DNA of 64,000 bases from Ectothiorhodospiraceae bacterium (GTDB taxonomy: Bacteria > Pseudomonadota > Gammaproteobacteria > Nitrococcales > Aquisalimonadaceae): NCBI GenBank assembly GCA_020831845.1, contig JAFIFV010000037.1, forward strand, positions 26,326-90,325. Direction: 5' to 3'. The position numbers and the translations under genes are program-made. The stretch's first letter is position 1, and each line of letters begins with the position of its first letter. This document shows positions 7,465 through 16,796 of the stretch, in pieces. A model generated the notes under the pieces. The model was not told the DNA's origin and made no database searches. It saw only the letters and a list, made by a program, of their open reading frames with translations.

Positions 7465-8847
7465 CTACATTGGGAAGCCGCCCGGGGGCATGCCACCCGG
7501 CGGGAGTCCACCGCGGCCACCCAGCTGACGCATCATCTTCTTCATGCCGCCCTTCTGGAACTGTTTCATCATTTTCTGCATCTGCTTGAACTGCTTCAGC
7601 AGCCGGTTCACGTCCTGTACCTGGGTACCGGAGCCGGCGGCGATCCGCCGTTTGCGGGAACCACTGATGACGTCGGGCTTGCGCCGCTCCAACGGCGTCA
7701 TGGAGTTGATGATGGCCACCAGCCGCGCAACCTCCTTGTCGTTGACCTGGCCTTTCACCTTTTCCGACATCTGCCCCATGCCCGGCAGCTTGTCCATCAG
7801 GCTGCCGATGCCGCCCATCTTCCCGAGCTGACCCATCTGCTGACGGAAATCCTCCAGGTCGAAGCCCTTGCCGCTCTTCAGTTTGCGGTTGAGCTTCTCC
7901 GCCTCGTCGCGATCGACCCCACGTTCGACCTCTTCCACCAGGCTGAGCACATCGCCCATGCCGAGAATGCGCGAAGCGACACGCTCGGGATGAAAGGGCT
8001 CCAGTGCCTTGGTCTTCTCGCCGACGCCCAGGAACTTGATCGGTTTGCCGGTCACGTGCCGGATGGACAATGCCGCCCCGCCACGGGCGTCGCCGTCGGT
8101 CTTGGTCAGGATCACGCCGGTGAGGGGCAGGGCTTCGTCAAAGGCCTTGGCGGTATTCACCGCATCCTGCCCGGTCATGCTGTCGACCACGAACAGGGTT
8201 TCCACCGGGTTCAGCGCCTGGTGCAGATCCTGCACCTCGGCCATCATCGCCTCGTCCACGTGCAGCCGGCCGGCGGTATCCACCAGCAGCACGTCATGGA
8301 ACTGCCGGCGGGCATGCTCCAGCGCGGCAGCGGCGATGGCAACGGGTTTCTGGTCGCCGGAAGACGGGAAGAAATCCACTTCCACTTCGGCGGCCAGCGT
8401 ACGCAGCTGATCGATGGCCGCCGGACGGTAGACGTCACAACTCACCACCAGCACTTTCTTTTTGTCCCGCTCGCGCAGGAAGCGGGCGAGCTTGGCGACG
8501 CTGGTGGTCTTGCCCGCACCCTGCAGGCCGGCCACCATGACCACAGCCGGCGGGCGCGCGGAGAGGTCCAGACCATCATTGGTCTCGCCCATGACCCGGA
8601 TCAGCTCGTCCTTGACGATTTTCACGAACGCCTGGCCCGGCGTCAGGCTGCGCTTGACCTCCTCGCCCAGCGCACGCTCCTTGACGTCCTTGACGAACTC
8701 GCGCACCACTGGCAACGCAACGTCCGCCTCCAGCAGCGCCATGCGCACTTCGCGCAGCGTCTCCTGCAGGTTTTCCTCGGTCAGCCGGCCCTGGCCCCGC
8801 AGCCGCTTCATCACGCCGTCCAGGCGCTCACTCAGATTACTGAACAT
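7465..8847 (-). CDS. ffh: Signal recognition particle GTPase Ffh
   Basis: 460 residues. An N-terminal helical bundle (1-85) is followed by the SRP GTPase domain with GLQGAGKTT (P-loop, about 106-114), DVYRPAA, DTAGRLH, TKTDGDARGG and GVGEK, then a methionine-rich M domain with long Met/Lys/Gln stretches and a GGMPPGGFPM tail. Ffh binds 4.5S RNA and signal sequences and delivers ribosomes to FtsY at the membrane. The order ffh, divergent ypjD, corB matches other gammaproteobacteria. It ends in its own terminator. Confidence 0.98.
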   Translation of the reverse strand: MFSNLSERLDGVMKRLRGQGRLTEENLQETLREVRMALLEADVALPVVREFVKDVKERALGEEVKRSLTPGQAFVKIVKDELIRVMGETNDGLDLSARPPAVVMVAGLQGAGKTTSVAKLARFLRERDKKKVLVVSCDVYRPAAIDQLRTLAAEVEVDFFPSSGDQKPVAIAAAALEHARRQFHDVLLVDTAGRLHVDEAMMAEVQDLHQALNPVETLFVVDSMTGQDAVNTAKAFDEALPLTGVILTKTDGDARGGAALSIRHVTGKPIKFLGVGEKTKALEPFHPERVASRILGMGDVLSLVEEVERGVDRDEAEKLNRKLKSGKGFDLEDFRQQMGQLGKMGGIGSLMDKLPGMGQMSEKVKGQVNDKEVARLVAIINSMTPLERRKPDVISGSRKRRIAAGSGTQVQDVNRLLKQFKQMQKMMKQFQKGGMKKMMRQLGGRGGLPPGGMPPGGFPM

Positions 8848-9190
8848 GCCTATAACCTCTCACCCGGCCCGGCCGGCCATGAACCAACGATCGCCGGACC
8901 ATACCCAGGTTCTTGAAATCCTTCCGCAACGCGCGGGAAACATATCGCCGCGACCAATGGCGGGATAAGAACATCCGCGCTGGACGAATTCAAGGAGCGC
9001 GTGCATGTTCGCGCTTCCGGAGCATGGAACATGCCGGACTTTGCCGCCGCCGCCTTCTGTGACATCATCAAATGTCTGATCCCCCCGGGCCTCCCCAGGG
9101 AAAGCTGATCCGATTGCACGGCCCGCCCGAACCGGACTCGGTCGCGGCCGGGAGCGAACCGCCCTGCTTCCACCTTTACTCTAGAGTGCC
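8848..9190. other. Intergenic region between ffh and ypjD
   Basis: 343 bp between divergent genes. It should hold both promoters, but I see no clear -35/-10 pair, RNA gene or protein-like frame. The short open frames here lack codon bias and ribosome sites. Confidence 0.5.
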
Positions 9191-10003
9191 ATGGAGCATC
9201 TTGGTCTGATCGTCATCACTATCGTGCTGTACCTGCTGGCGGCGGGCAGTTTCTCGGCACGACTGCTCACCACCGAGAACAGCGATGCCAGCCTGCTGCG
9301 CCCGGCGGCCATGACCATGGGCGCCCTGGCCGCGCTGATGCACGCCGTGCTGCTCTATGGCCAGGTGCTGGGCGGCCCACAACTGGATCTCGGATTCTTC
9401 AACGCCGGTTCCCTGATGGCCTGGCTGATGGTGCTGCTGGTCCTGTTGTCCGCGGTGCGCAAACCGGTAGAGAACCTGGCCGTGCTGATCCTCCCGATCG
9501 GCGCCGTGGCGTTGTTCCTGGCGGCCGTGCTGGGCACACCCGGCGCCACCAGAAGCCCCACGACGGCGGGCTCCGAAACCCATATCCTGGCGTCGGTCCT
9601 TGCCTACAGCGTGCTCAGCGTTGCGGCCTTGCAGGCACTGCTGGTGGCCTTCCAGGACCACCAGTTGCGAAACCGCCACCCCACCGGCCTGGTGCGGCTG
9701 ATGCCGCCGCTGCGGATCATGGAGGACATGCTGTTCCAGATGCTGTGGGTGGGCTTCGCATTGCTGAGCCTGTCACTGCTCACGGGCTTCGTGTTCCTGG
9801 AGAACATCTTCGCCCAGCACCTGGTGCACAAGACCATACTGTCCGTGGTGGCCTGGCTGGTCTTCGCCACCCTGCTGTTCGGTCGCTGGCGCTTCGGCTG
9901 GCGAGGCCGTATCGCCATCCGTTGGACCCTGGGTGGCTTCATCGCCTTGATGCTGGCGTATTTCGGCACCAAGCTGGTACTGGAACTCATCTTGCAAAGG
10001 TAG
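9191..10003 (+). CDS. ypjD: CcsA/YpjD-type inner membrane protein (cytochrome c assembly family)
   Basis: 270 residues with about eight hydrophobic spans across the whole length, as in the CcmC/CcsA/ResC superfamily. The pattern and size match YpjD (also called CorE), an inner membrane protein of uncertain role encoded next to corB/yfjD in gammaproteobacteria. The next gene here is indeed corB-like, 44 bp downstream. The tryptophan-rich haem-binding WWD motif of true CcmC/CcsA is not evident, so haem handling is not implied. The start ATG 9191 has only a weak ribosome site (TCTAGAG). Confidence 0.85.
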   Translation: MEHLGLIVITIVLYLLAAGSFSARLLTTENSDASLLRPAAMTMGALAALMHAVLLYGQVLGGPQLDLGFFNAGSLMAWLMVLLVLLSAVRKPVENLAVLILPIGAVALFLAAVLGTPGATRSPTTAGSETHILASVLAYSVLSVAALQALLVAFQDHQLRNRHPTGLVRLMPPLRIMEDMLFQMLWVGFALLSLSLLTGFVFLENIFAQHLVHKTILSVVAWLVFATLLFGRWRFGWRGRIAIRWTLGGFIALMLAYFGTKLVLELILQR

Positions 10004-10047
10004 GCTGAAACCGCCGTGCCCGACAGCACCGCTCCGGACTTCCGCCC

Positions 10048-11328
10048 GTGAACGAGATTCCCCTAAGCGCCCTGTTCATCATACTGGGCCTGCTGATCGT
10101 TCTCTCTGGATTCTTTTCCAGTTCCGAGACGGCGCTGATGACGCTGAATCGCTACCGGCTGCGTCATCTGGCGAAGGCGGGGCACCGCTCGGCGCGGCTC
10201 GCGGCGCGGCTTCTGGAGCGCCCCGACCGGCTCATTGGCGTCATCCTGCTCGGCAACAACTTCGTCAACATCCTGGCGGCGTCGCTGGCCACGGTCATCG
10301 CGCTGCGGCTCTATGGCGAAGGGGCCATCGGCGCCGCATCGCTGCTGCTGACACTGGTGATCCTGATCTTCGCCGAGGTAGCCCCCAAGACCTTCGCGGC
10401 GTTGCATCCGGAACGGCTGGCTTTTCCCTTTTCCTGGCCCCTGGCCGGGCTGCTCAAGGTTCTCTACCCGATCGTCTGGATGACCAACGGCATCGCCAAC
10501 CAGCTGCTGAAGCTCACCGGCGTCGATATCGAGCATCGCGGTGCGGAGAGTCTGAGCCGGGAGGAACTGCGCACGGTGGTCAACGAAGCGGGCTCGATGA
10601 TACCCCGCCGCCACCAGAAGATGCTGCTGAACATCCTGGATCTGGAAAAAGCCACCGTGGAAGACATCATGGTGCCGCGCAGCGAGATCGTAGGCATCGA
10701 TCTTGAGGACAGCTGGGAGGATATTGTCAGTCAGCTGGGCAACAGCCAGCACACCCGCATCCCGATCTACCGTGGCAGCATCGACGATGTCCTGGGCGTG
10801 CTCCACATGCGCAAGGTCATACCGGACCTGATCAAGGGCAAGCTGGACCGCGAACAACTGGAAGCACGGATGAAAGCGCCCTATTTCGTCCCGGAAGGCA
10901 CCCGCCTGCACACGCAGTTAATGAATTTCCAGCGCAGCAAGCGGCGTATCGGCATGGTGGTGGACGAATACGGGGACATCATGGGCCTGGTGACGCTGGA
11001 GGACATCCTGGAGGAAATCGTCGGCGAGTTCACCACCGACCCGGCGGCGGGGTCGCGTCACCTCCGCCCACAGGAAGACGGCAGCTATCTGGCCCAGGGG
11101 GGCATCAGCGTGCGGGAGCTGAACCGGGTGCTGGACTGGCGGCTGCCTACGGATGGCCCCAAGACCCTGAACGGCCTGGTGCTGGAGCATCTCCAGGCCA
11201 TCCCGGAACCCGGCACCAGCGTGAAGATACACGGCTATCCGGTCACCATCGTGCAGACCCAGGACAACAAGGTGAAGACCGCTGAAATCCGGCCCACTCC
11301 CCGCGGCAAGCAGCGCAAGGTATCCTGA
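10048..11328 (+). CDS. corB: CNNM/CorB-type hemolysin-family transporter (YfjD-like)
   Basis: 426 residues starting at GTG 10048. An N-terminal CNNM (DUF21) membrane domain with about four spans (1-190) contains SGFFSSSETALMTLNRYRL and GNNFVNI. A CBS pair follows (about 200-330: DIMVPRSEIVGID, HTRIPIYRGSIDDVLGVLHM, YGDIMGLVTLEDILEEIVGE), then a C-terminal CorC/HlyC transporter-associated domain. Family members act in magnesium and cobalt efflux or resistance. The ypjD-corB pairing is conserved. It is separate from the MgtE group at 47.7-52.4 kb. Confidence 0.9.
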   Translation: MNEIPLSALFIILGLLIVLSGFFSSSETALMTLNRYRLRHLAKAGHRSARLAARLLERPDRLIGVILLGNNFVNILAASLATVIALRLYGEGAIGAASLLLTLVILIFAEVAPKTFAALHPERLAFPFSWPLAGLLKVLYPIVWMTNGIANQLLKLTGVDIEHRGAESLSREELRTVVNEAGSMIPRRHQKMLLNILDLEKATVEDIMVPRSEIVGIDLEDSWEDIVSQLGNSQHTRIPIYRGSIDDVLGVLHMRKVIPDLIKGKLDREQLEARMKAPYFVPEGTRLHTQLMNFQRSKRRIGMVVDEYGDIMGLVTLEDILEEIVGEFTTDPAAGSRHLRPQEDGSYLAQGGISVRELNRVLDWRLPTDGPKTLNGLVLEHLQAIPEPGTSVKIHGYPVTIVQTQDNKVKTAEIRPTPRGKQRKVS

Positions 11329-11337
11329 GCCGACCCG

Positions 11338-12738
11338 CTATGCCCGGCGCCAGGAGGTTCCCTGCGGGCCGTCCTCGATGACGACGCCCTGCTCCTGCAG
11401 TTGATCCCGGATGGCGTCCGCCCTGGCGAACTCCCTCGCCTGGCGCGCCTGCCGTCGCTCCTCCAGCAACGCCTCGATCCGCTCCGCCGAAGGGCCGGCG
11501 CTGGCGGCATCCGCACCATCGCCGCGCAGATAGGTTTCCGGATCCGTCTGCAGCAGGCCAAGCACCCCACCGAGTTCGCGCAACAGCTTTGCCAGCGCTG
11601 CAGCGCGCTCGGGCACGGCGTCCCGGCAACGGTTGATTTCCCGTGCCAGGTCGAACAGCACCGCGATCGCCACCGGCGTGTTGAAATCGTCGTCCATGGC
11701 GGCGTGGAAGCGCTGGCGGTAGTCATCCGCTTCCGGCACATCCATCTTGCCGGAGGCATCCAGACCACGCAGCGCCAGATACAGCCGTTCCGCGGCTCCG
11801 GTGGCCTGCTCCAGCGCATCCACCGAGTAGTTCAACGGGCTGCGATATTGGCTGGACAGCAGGAAATGCCGCACCGCCTCGGGGCGATACTGCGCCAGGA
11901 TGTCCCGCACGGTGAAGAAGTTGCCCAGCGACTTGGACATTTTCTCGTCGTCGATGCGCACGTGGCCGTTGTGCATCCAGACGTTCACGTAGGGATGCCC
12001 GGTCGCCCCCTCGCTCTGGGCGATTTCGTTTTCATGGTGGGGAAACTGCAGGTCCAGCCCGCCGCCGTGGATGTCGAAGTGCTCTCCCAGCTCCCGGGTG
12101 GACATGGCGGAGCATTCGATATGCCAGCCGGGGCGACCGTCACCCCAGGGCGAAGGCCAGCTTGGCTCGCCCTGCTTGGCGCGCTTCCAGAGCACGAAGT
12201 CGCCGGGATGGCGCTTGGCCTCCTCGACTTCCACGCGCGCTCCCGCGCGCAGATCCTCCAGCCGCTTGCCGGAGAGCTTGCCGTAATCCGGAAAACCGGC
12301 CACGTGGAAGTACACGTCGCCGTTGTCGCCCTGGTAGGCCAGCCCCTTGTCGAACAGGCGCTGGATAAGCTGCTGCATGTCGTCAATGGCCTGGGTGGCC
12401 CGGGGCTCGGCATCCGGCGGCAGCACACCCAGCGCTTCGGAGTCCTCGTGCATGGCCTGGATGAAGCGTGCGGTCAGCGCGTCGGGGCTGATGTCCATCT
12501 CCCGGGCACGATTGATGATCTTGTCGTCCACATCGGTGATGTTTCGCACATAGGTCACCGTATAGCCGCTGTGCCGCAGATAGCGGGAAACCACGTCGAA
12601 GACCACCAGCGCGCGGGCGTGCCCCAGGTGACAATAGTCGTAGACCGTCATGCCGCAAACGTACATGCGGACCTTGCCCGGCTCGATCGGCCGGAACACT
12701 TCCTTCTGGCGGGTCAGACTATTGTAGATTTCCAGCAT
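11338..12738 (-). CDS. cysS: Cysteinyl-tRNA synthetase
   Basis: 466 residues of a class I synthetase. The HIGH-type motif appears as CHLGHAR (about 36-42), the KMSKS motif as [11 protein letters not shown] (about 264-274), and zinc-ligand Cys/His residues include [13 protein letters not shown] and the IECSAMS and [10 protein letters not shown] segments. The DALR-type C-terminal helices follow. It charges tRNA-Cys with cysteine. It is convergent with corB (9 bp between stops) and divergent from lpxH, as in many proteobacteria. Confidence 0.98.
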   Translation of the reverse strand: MLEIYNSLTRQKEVFRPIEPGKVRMYVCGMTVYDYCHLGHARALVVFDVVSRYLRHSGYTVTYVRNITDVDDKIINRAREMDISPDALTARFIQAMHEDSEALGVLPPDAEPRATQAIDDMQQLIQRLFDKGLAYQGDNGDVYFHVAGFPDYGKLSGKRLEDLRAGARVEVEEAKRHPGDFVLWKRAKQGEPSWPSPWGDGRPGWHIECSAMSTRELGEHFDIHGGGLDLQFPHHENEIAQSEGATGHPYVNVWMHNGHVRIDDEKMSKSLGNFFTVRDILAQYRPEAVRHFLLSSQYRSPLNYSVDALEQATGAAERLYLALRGLDASGKMDVPEADDYRQRFHAAMDDDFNTPVAIAVLFDLAREINRCRDAVPERAAALAKLLRELGGVLGLLQTDPETYLRGDGADAASAGPSAERIEALLEERRQARQAREFARADAIRDQLQEQGVVIEDGPQGTSWRRA

Positions 12739-12864
12739 CGAACAGCTCCCTGGGGCAGGCTCTCAGGCGCGACATGGTAGCGGAATTTGAATGAAACGCT
12801 GAATCATAGATGATGCCATGCCCGGCAAGCCCTGGTGGAAGCACCGGGGCCGGGCTCCGTCACT

Positions 12865-12894
12865 TTGCACACTCCGCCGCCGGCCGTATATGCT
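12865..12894 (+). promoter_or_regulatory. Candidate lpxH promoter
   Basis: TTGCAC (12865-12870), an 18-bp spacer and TATGCT (12889-12894) sit about 30 bp before the lpxH start codon. The match is moderate, and an alternative -10 (TATATG at 12887) gives a 16-bp spacer. Confidence 0.4.
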
Positions 12895-12925
12895 TCCGAC
12901 AGCAGTCAGTCAACAGGGCCCTCCG

Positions 12926-13666
12926 ATGAAACCCGTACTGTTCATCTCCGATCTTCATCTGGACACCAGCCGTCCGGCCATCGTGCAATTGTTCATGCAG
13001 TTCCTCCAGCACCGCGCCAGCCGGGCGGAGGCGCTCTACATCCTGGGCGATTTCTTCGAAGCCTGGATCGGCGACGATGCGGTGCCGTCGGACCATCCCG
13101 TGATCGCAACCCTCCGACAGTTCACCGCAACCGGCGTACCGCTGTACGTGATGCGCGGAAACCGGGACTTCCTGCTGGGCACAGCCTTCGAGGAGATGAC
13201 CGGCGCCCGGCTGCTGCCGGATCCCACCGTAATCACGCTGGGCGATGAACCGGTGCTGCTGATGCACGGAGACAGCCTGTGTATCGACGACACCGAATAT
13301 CAGCAATTCCGCGCCATGGTGCACAACCCCGAATGGCAGAAACAGTTCCTCGCCCGCAGCATCGAGGAACGCCTGGCGCTGGCCAGGCAGGCGCGTGAGG
13401 AAAGCAGCAGCCGCAACAGCCAGCTCATGCAGGGGCAGGAGCAGATCATGGACGTCAACCAGGGCGCGGTGGAATCGACGATGCGGGAACATGGCGTGAC
13501 GCGGCTGATTCATGGCCATACGCACCGGCCGAATGTGCACCGGTTTCCGCTGAAAGGGCAGCAGGCCACGCGCATCGTGCTGGGGGACTGGTACGATCAG
13601 GGAAGCGTGCTGGAGTATCGGGACGGGGCATACGATCTGCAGGAGATCCCCCTGAATCAATCGTGA
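12926..13666 (+). CDS. lpxH: UDP-2,3-diacylglucosamine diphosphatase LpxH
   Basis: 246 residues. The calcineurin-like metallophosphatase motifs are clear: FISDLHLD (N terminus), LGDFFEAWIGDD, RGNRDFLLG, LLMHGDSLCIDD and IHGHTHRPNVH. It removes UMP from UDP-2,3-diacylglucosamine to give lipid X in lipid A synthesis. The open frame reaches back to 12818, but ATG 12926 gives the normal LpxH start (MKPVLFISDLHLD) and follows the candidate promoter. Neighbouring cysS is the usual context. Confidence 0.96.
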   Translation: MKPVLFISDLHLDTSRPAIVQLFMQFLQHRASRAEALYILGDFFEAWIGDDAVPSDHPVIATLRQFTATGVPLYVMRGNRDFLLGTAFEEMTGARLLPDPTVITLGDEPVLLMHGDSLCIDDTEYQQFRAMVHNPEWQKQFLARSIEERLALARQAREESSSRNSQLMQGQEQIMDVNQGAVESTMREHGVTRLIHGHTHRPNVHRFPLKGQQATRIVLGDWYDQGSVLEYRDGAYDLQEIPLNQS

Positions 13667-13786
13667 TTTCCGGTGCTACCCATCGTTGATCAGCACCATT
13701 TCATCGAATTTACCAGGCGATATTGGGCACCATCCGAATGGGAAGCGACAGCGTTACAGCCGCTCCCCCGATACACGGAGGTTGCC

Positions 13787-13903
13787 ATGCTCGATCTGCG
13801 TCATTCAGAAGACCGCGGCGCCAGCCGCTTCGACTGGCTGGACAGCCGGCACAGGGCCCAGGCCACGGAAACGGCCAAGCTGGTGTTTTCCAGCCTGCCG
13901 TAA
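13787..13903 (+). pseudogene. Short pirin-like N-terminal remnant
   Basis: A 38-codon frame with a good ribosome site (GGAGG, 6 bp before ATG 13787). Its first 22 residues (MLDLRHSEDRGASRFDWLDS and RH) resemble the conserved N terminus of pirin/YhhW quercetin dioxygenase-like proteins, where an R-x-S-x-x-R-G motif is followed by a Trp-Leu-Asp-Ser/Lys-x-His segment. Full-length pirins run to about 230-290 residues with cupin His metal ligands. Here the frame stops 16 residues after the motif. It is either a decayed pirin gene or a short unrelated ORF. Confidence 0.5.
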
Positions 13904-13933
13904 CGGGCCACCCTACGAATAGCATCGGCGGAG

Positions 13934-16645
13934 TCAGCCGCCGACGCGTTTTTTCAGCTGTTGCGCGAAGCGCTCCTCCCAGTCCTCGGCCGCGTCCTGT
14001 GGCCAGGGTCCGAGCTCGTACCAGCGTCGGGCAAGTTCGTGCAGGTACTGGTCGTCATCAACGGAGTCGGCCTGGTGGCGCAAGGATGCGCTGAGACGCT
14101 CCACCTGCAACTGCATGCGCAAATCTCGATCCTGCGGCGGGGACTCTGCCCCCGCCAGCAACTCAAGCTGAACACAGAGGCGTCGCCGCTGTTCCCCGGC
14201 CTGTTGCAGCTCTTCCTGCGAAAAGGCGCCTCCCTGATGCAGCAGATCGCTCGCACGTTGCCAGCGCGCATGTAGCGGAGCAAGCGCCTCGAACGCCGCG
14301 TTCAGCCAACCGGGGTCCGTCGCCTCCTGCTCGGGCCTTCCTCCCTGCTGCACCGCCACCTCCAGCAGACGCACCTCCCTCGCGGCTTGCTGGAGAATCT
14401 CGATCCGTTCCATCCAGATGCGCTCCTGCTGACGCATCAGCGCCCCGTTGAGAGCGGATTCGGCCGCACTGAAGGACTTCTGCAAGGCCTTGCGCACCGC
14501 CCCCGGATACGCCGAGAAATCCCTTCGCAACTGCCCCCGCAAGGACTCCAGCTCCTGCGGATCCGTCATCTCCGCCGCCGCCTGCTCCATGCGCCGGCAC
14601 AAGGCTTCGGCCTGGTCGACCTCTTCCTGCCGCCGCTCATCAACGGCGGCATGCTGCTTGCGCAGCGCCTGGAACACCTGGTCACAGGCAGCGCGCAGCT
14701 CACGATGGCGGCGATGCTCCTCCCCCGCCGGCAGCGGCGGCAATTCCCGCCACTGTGCCTGGAGCTCCCGTGCCCGACCCGCCGCCGCGGCGGCATTCTC
14801 CTGCTGGGCAAGGCTGCGTGCTTCATCCAGCAGCCGCTTCTTCGCGTCCCGCACGTCGTGCCGATGGCCGCCCAACGCCGCACCAAGGCGATCCATGGCC
14901 TTCCGGAAACGCCGCTTGACCGCGCGGGACGCCTGCGGGTCCACCGGACTGGCCTGCCGCCATTCCTGCTTGGCGGTAGCGTGAATACGCTCCAGATCCG
15001 GTAGCGCCATGCTTTCCAGGTCGCTGTTGCTCAGGAATTCCTCCAGTTGCCGACATATCCGCTCGCGTTCCTGCAGATGCCGCTGGCGTTCCTGGCGCTG
15101 ACTCTCGATCCACTCCCTGCAATGCTCGAAGGCGGCATCGGCCGCCTGCTGGAAACGCTCCCACAGGGCGCGGGTTTCCTTGGAGTCGGAGCCTCCCAGT
15201 TCCTTCCATTCGCGGCGCAGGCCCTGAATGGCCTCCAACTGCTCTTCCGGCGACAGCGGCTCTGCACCAAGTTGATCCATGCGCTCGCACAGCGCTTCCT
15301 GCTTCGGGAGCACAGCGAAACGGCGCCAGTCCTGCAGTTCCTGCACGCGTGCGGACAGGGGCCGCAGCCTCTCTTCCACCTCATGGCGCTCGCGCCCCGG
15401 GAGGCCCTCGGCCTTGTGCCGGAGACGGTTCAGCAAGCGGCGTGCACGACGCAGATCGCCATCCTGCAGCGCGTGCTCCACTTCGGGTAGCATCGCCTGC
15501 ACCGCCTGGCGGATCGGGTGCAATCGAGCGTCATCATCCCGGCGCGGCTCACGTCGGGGCTCGGGGGCCTGCACCTGATCACTTCCCCCGCGCGCCCTTG
15601 CCTGCTGCAGCAGTGCGGGCTCCGGCAACCGGGTTCGCCAGGGCAACTGCTGCAACTGCTCGGCGAGATGCCTGGCGTGCGACGGATTGGCCTGCTCCTT
15701 CGGGTCATCCAGCGCTTCCAGCATGGCCGCCACACTGCCCTGATGAGCAAACCAGGCCAGCATATCCTCGGCCCAGTACGCCAGTTCCTGTCGTGCAGCC
15801 TGCACGTCGGTTCGCAAGTCGGTGGCGACCGCCTGGTCCTCCGGCAGCGCCGGGGCGTTGTCGAGTTGGTGCCGGACCCGCTCCACGGTGTCCGCATCCG
15901 GGTGCACGATACTGGCTCTCAGAGTCTGCAAGGCTTCCAGCTCGGAGCGCCAGGGCTGCTCGAGTTCATGCAGGTTCTGCCGGCGCTCCAATGCTGCTTC
16001 CAGTGCCCGTTCGAAACGCAGGCGAGCCTGCCCCGGCGCCTCCGCCGGCAAGCCCTGCCAGCGGTTGCGTAGACGGTTCACGGCCGCCTCCAGCTTATCC
16101 AGCGCCTCCTCAGCCAACGCCTCGGCCTCGACACAAAGCTGTTCGTGAGCTGTGCGGGCGGCAGCGGCCTCCGCTTCCGCCCGCTCCAGCGTGTCCAGCC
16201 GGTGTCTGGCGTCACGGGCGACCCTGGCGTCCTTCCCTCGGCACTCACGCCAGACCCGCTCCAGGGAATCACGGCTCTCGAGCCGACCGACCGCTCGCTG
16301 CCGCACCCGCGCAATGCGGTCATGGACGGCCACCTCCTCCAGCAGCCGCTCGCCTACCGCGCGTTCGACGGCGGCAAGCCGGATATCCATCTCGCGGCCG
16401 TTGCGCGCGAGATAGGCCATCAGCACCGAGTCGGAAGATGCGGAAATGGCAGCCAAACGACGCTCCAGCGGAAGTCCCTCGGCACCGGCGGCGAGCAGCT
16501 CACGCAGGCGCTGGTCGTCGCGCTCCGCTCCCGCGAGCAGCGCATCCAGTTCCGCAAGCGGACTGCGCGGGGCCCCGGGCCGCTTCGCCGACGACGGGTT
16601 TCCGCCCGCGTCCTTCCTTCTCTTGAGTATGCGTTTGAGAATCAT
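13934..16645 (-). CDS. Large DUF349 domain coiled-coil protein
   Basis: 903 residues from ATG 16645; a GTG nine codons upstream is an alternative. Charged helical sequence rich in Arg, Glu, Gln and Ala runs through most of the protein, as expected for long coiled coils. Several repeats show the DUF349 pattern, for example LRREWKELGGSDSKETRALW (about residues 455-480) and REWRELPPL-like segments (RAQWRELPPLPAGEEHR near 600). Proteins of this group occur singly in many gammaproteobacteria and have no assigned function. There is no signal peptide or membrane span. It is convergent with the pirin-like remnant. Confidence 0.8.
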   Translation of the reverse strand: MILKRILKRRKDAGGNPSSAKRPGAPRSPLAELDALLAGAERDDQRLRELLAAGAEGLPLERRLAAISASSDSVLMAYLARNGREMDIRLAAVERAVGERLLEEVAVHDRIARVRQRAVGRLESRDSLERVWRECRGKDARVARDARHRLDTLERAEAEAAAARTAHEQLCVEAEALAEEALDKLEAAVNRLRNRWQGLPAEAPGQARLRFERALEAALERRQNLHELEQPWRSELEALQTLRASIVHPDADTVERVRHQLDNAPALPEDQAVATDLRTDVQAARQELAYWAEDMLAWFAHQGSVAAMLEALDDPKEQANPSHARHLAEQLQQLPWRTRLPEPALLQQARARGGSDQVQAPEPRREPRRDDDARLHPIRQAVQAMLPEVEHALQDGDLRRARRLLNRLRHKAEGLPGRERHEVEERLRPLSARVQELQDWRRFAVLPKQEALCERMDQLGAEPLSPEEQLEAIQGLRREWKELGGSDSKETRALWERFQQAADAAFEHCREWIESQRQERQRHLQERERICRQLEEFLSNSDLESMALPDLERIHATAKQEWRQASPVDPQASRAVKRRFRKAMDRLGAALGGHRHDVRDAKKRLLDEARSLAQQENAAAAAGRARELQAQWRELPPLPAGEEHRRHRELRAACDQVFQALRKQHAAVDERRQEEVDQAEALCRRMEQAAAEMTDPQELESLRGQLRRDFSAYPGAVRKALQKSFSAAESALNGALMRQQERIWMERIEILQQAAREVRLLEVAVQQGGRPEQEATDPGWLNAAFEALAPLHARWQRASDLLHQGGAFSQEELQQAGEQRRRLCVQLELLAGAESPPQDRDLRMQLQVERLSASLRHQADSVDDDQYLHELARRWYELGPWPQDAAEDWEERFAQQLKKRVGG

Positions 16646-16796
16646 GGCGTCCGCCTGAATGGTATCGGGCACCGAATCATGGGAGATTGGCTTTCCTTAT
16701 CATCTCACCATGTTAGAGCAAAGTGCCGAGGCTGCAGAAAGTAATGTACTGCCGGCAGCCCGGAAAGCGGCGAACATCCACGGAAGAACAATGGAT

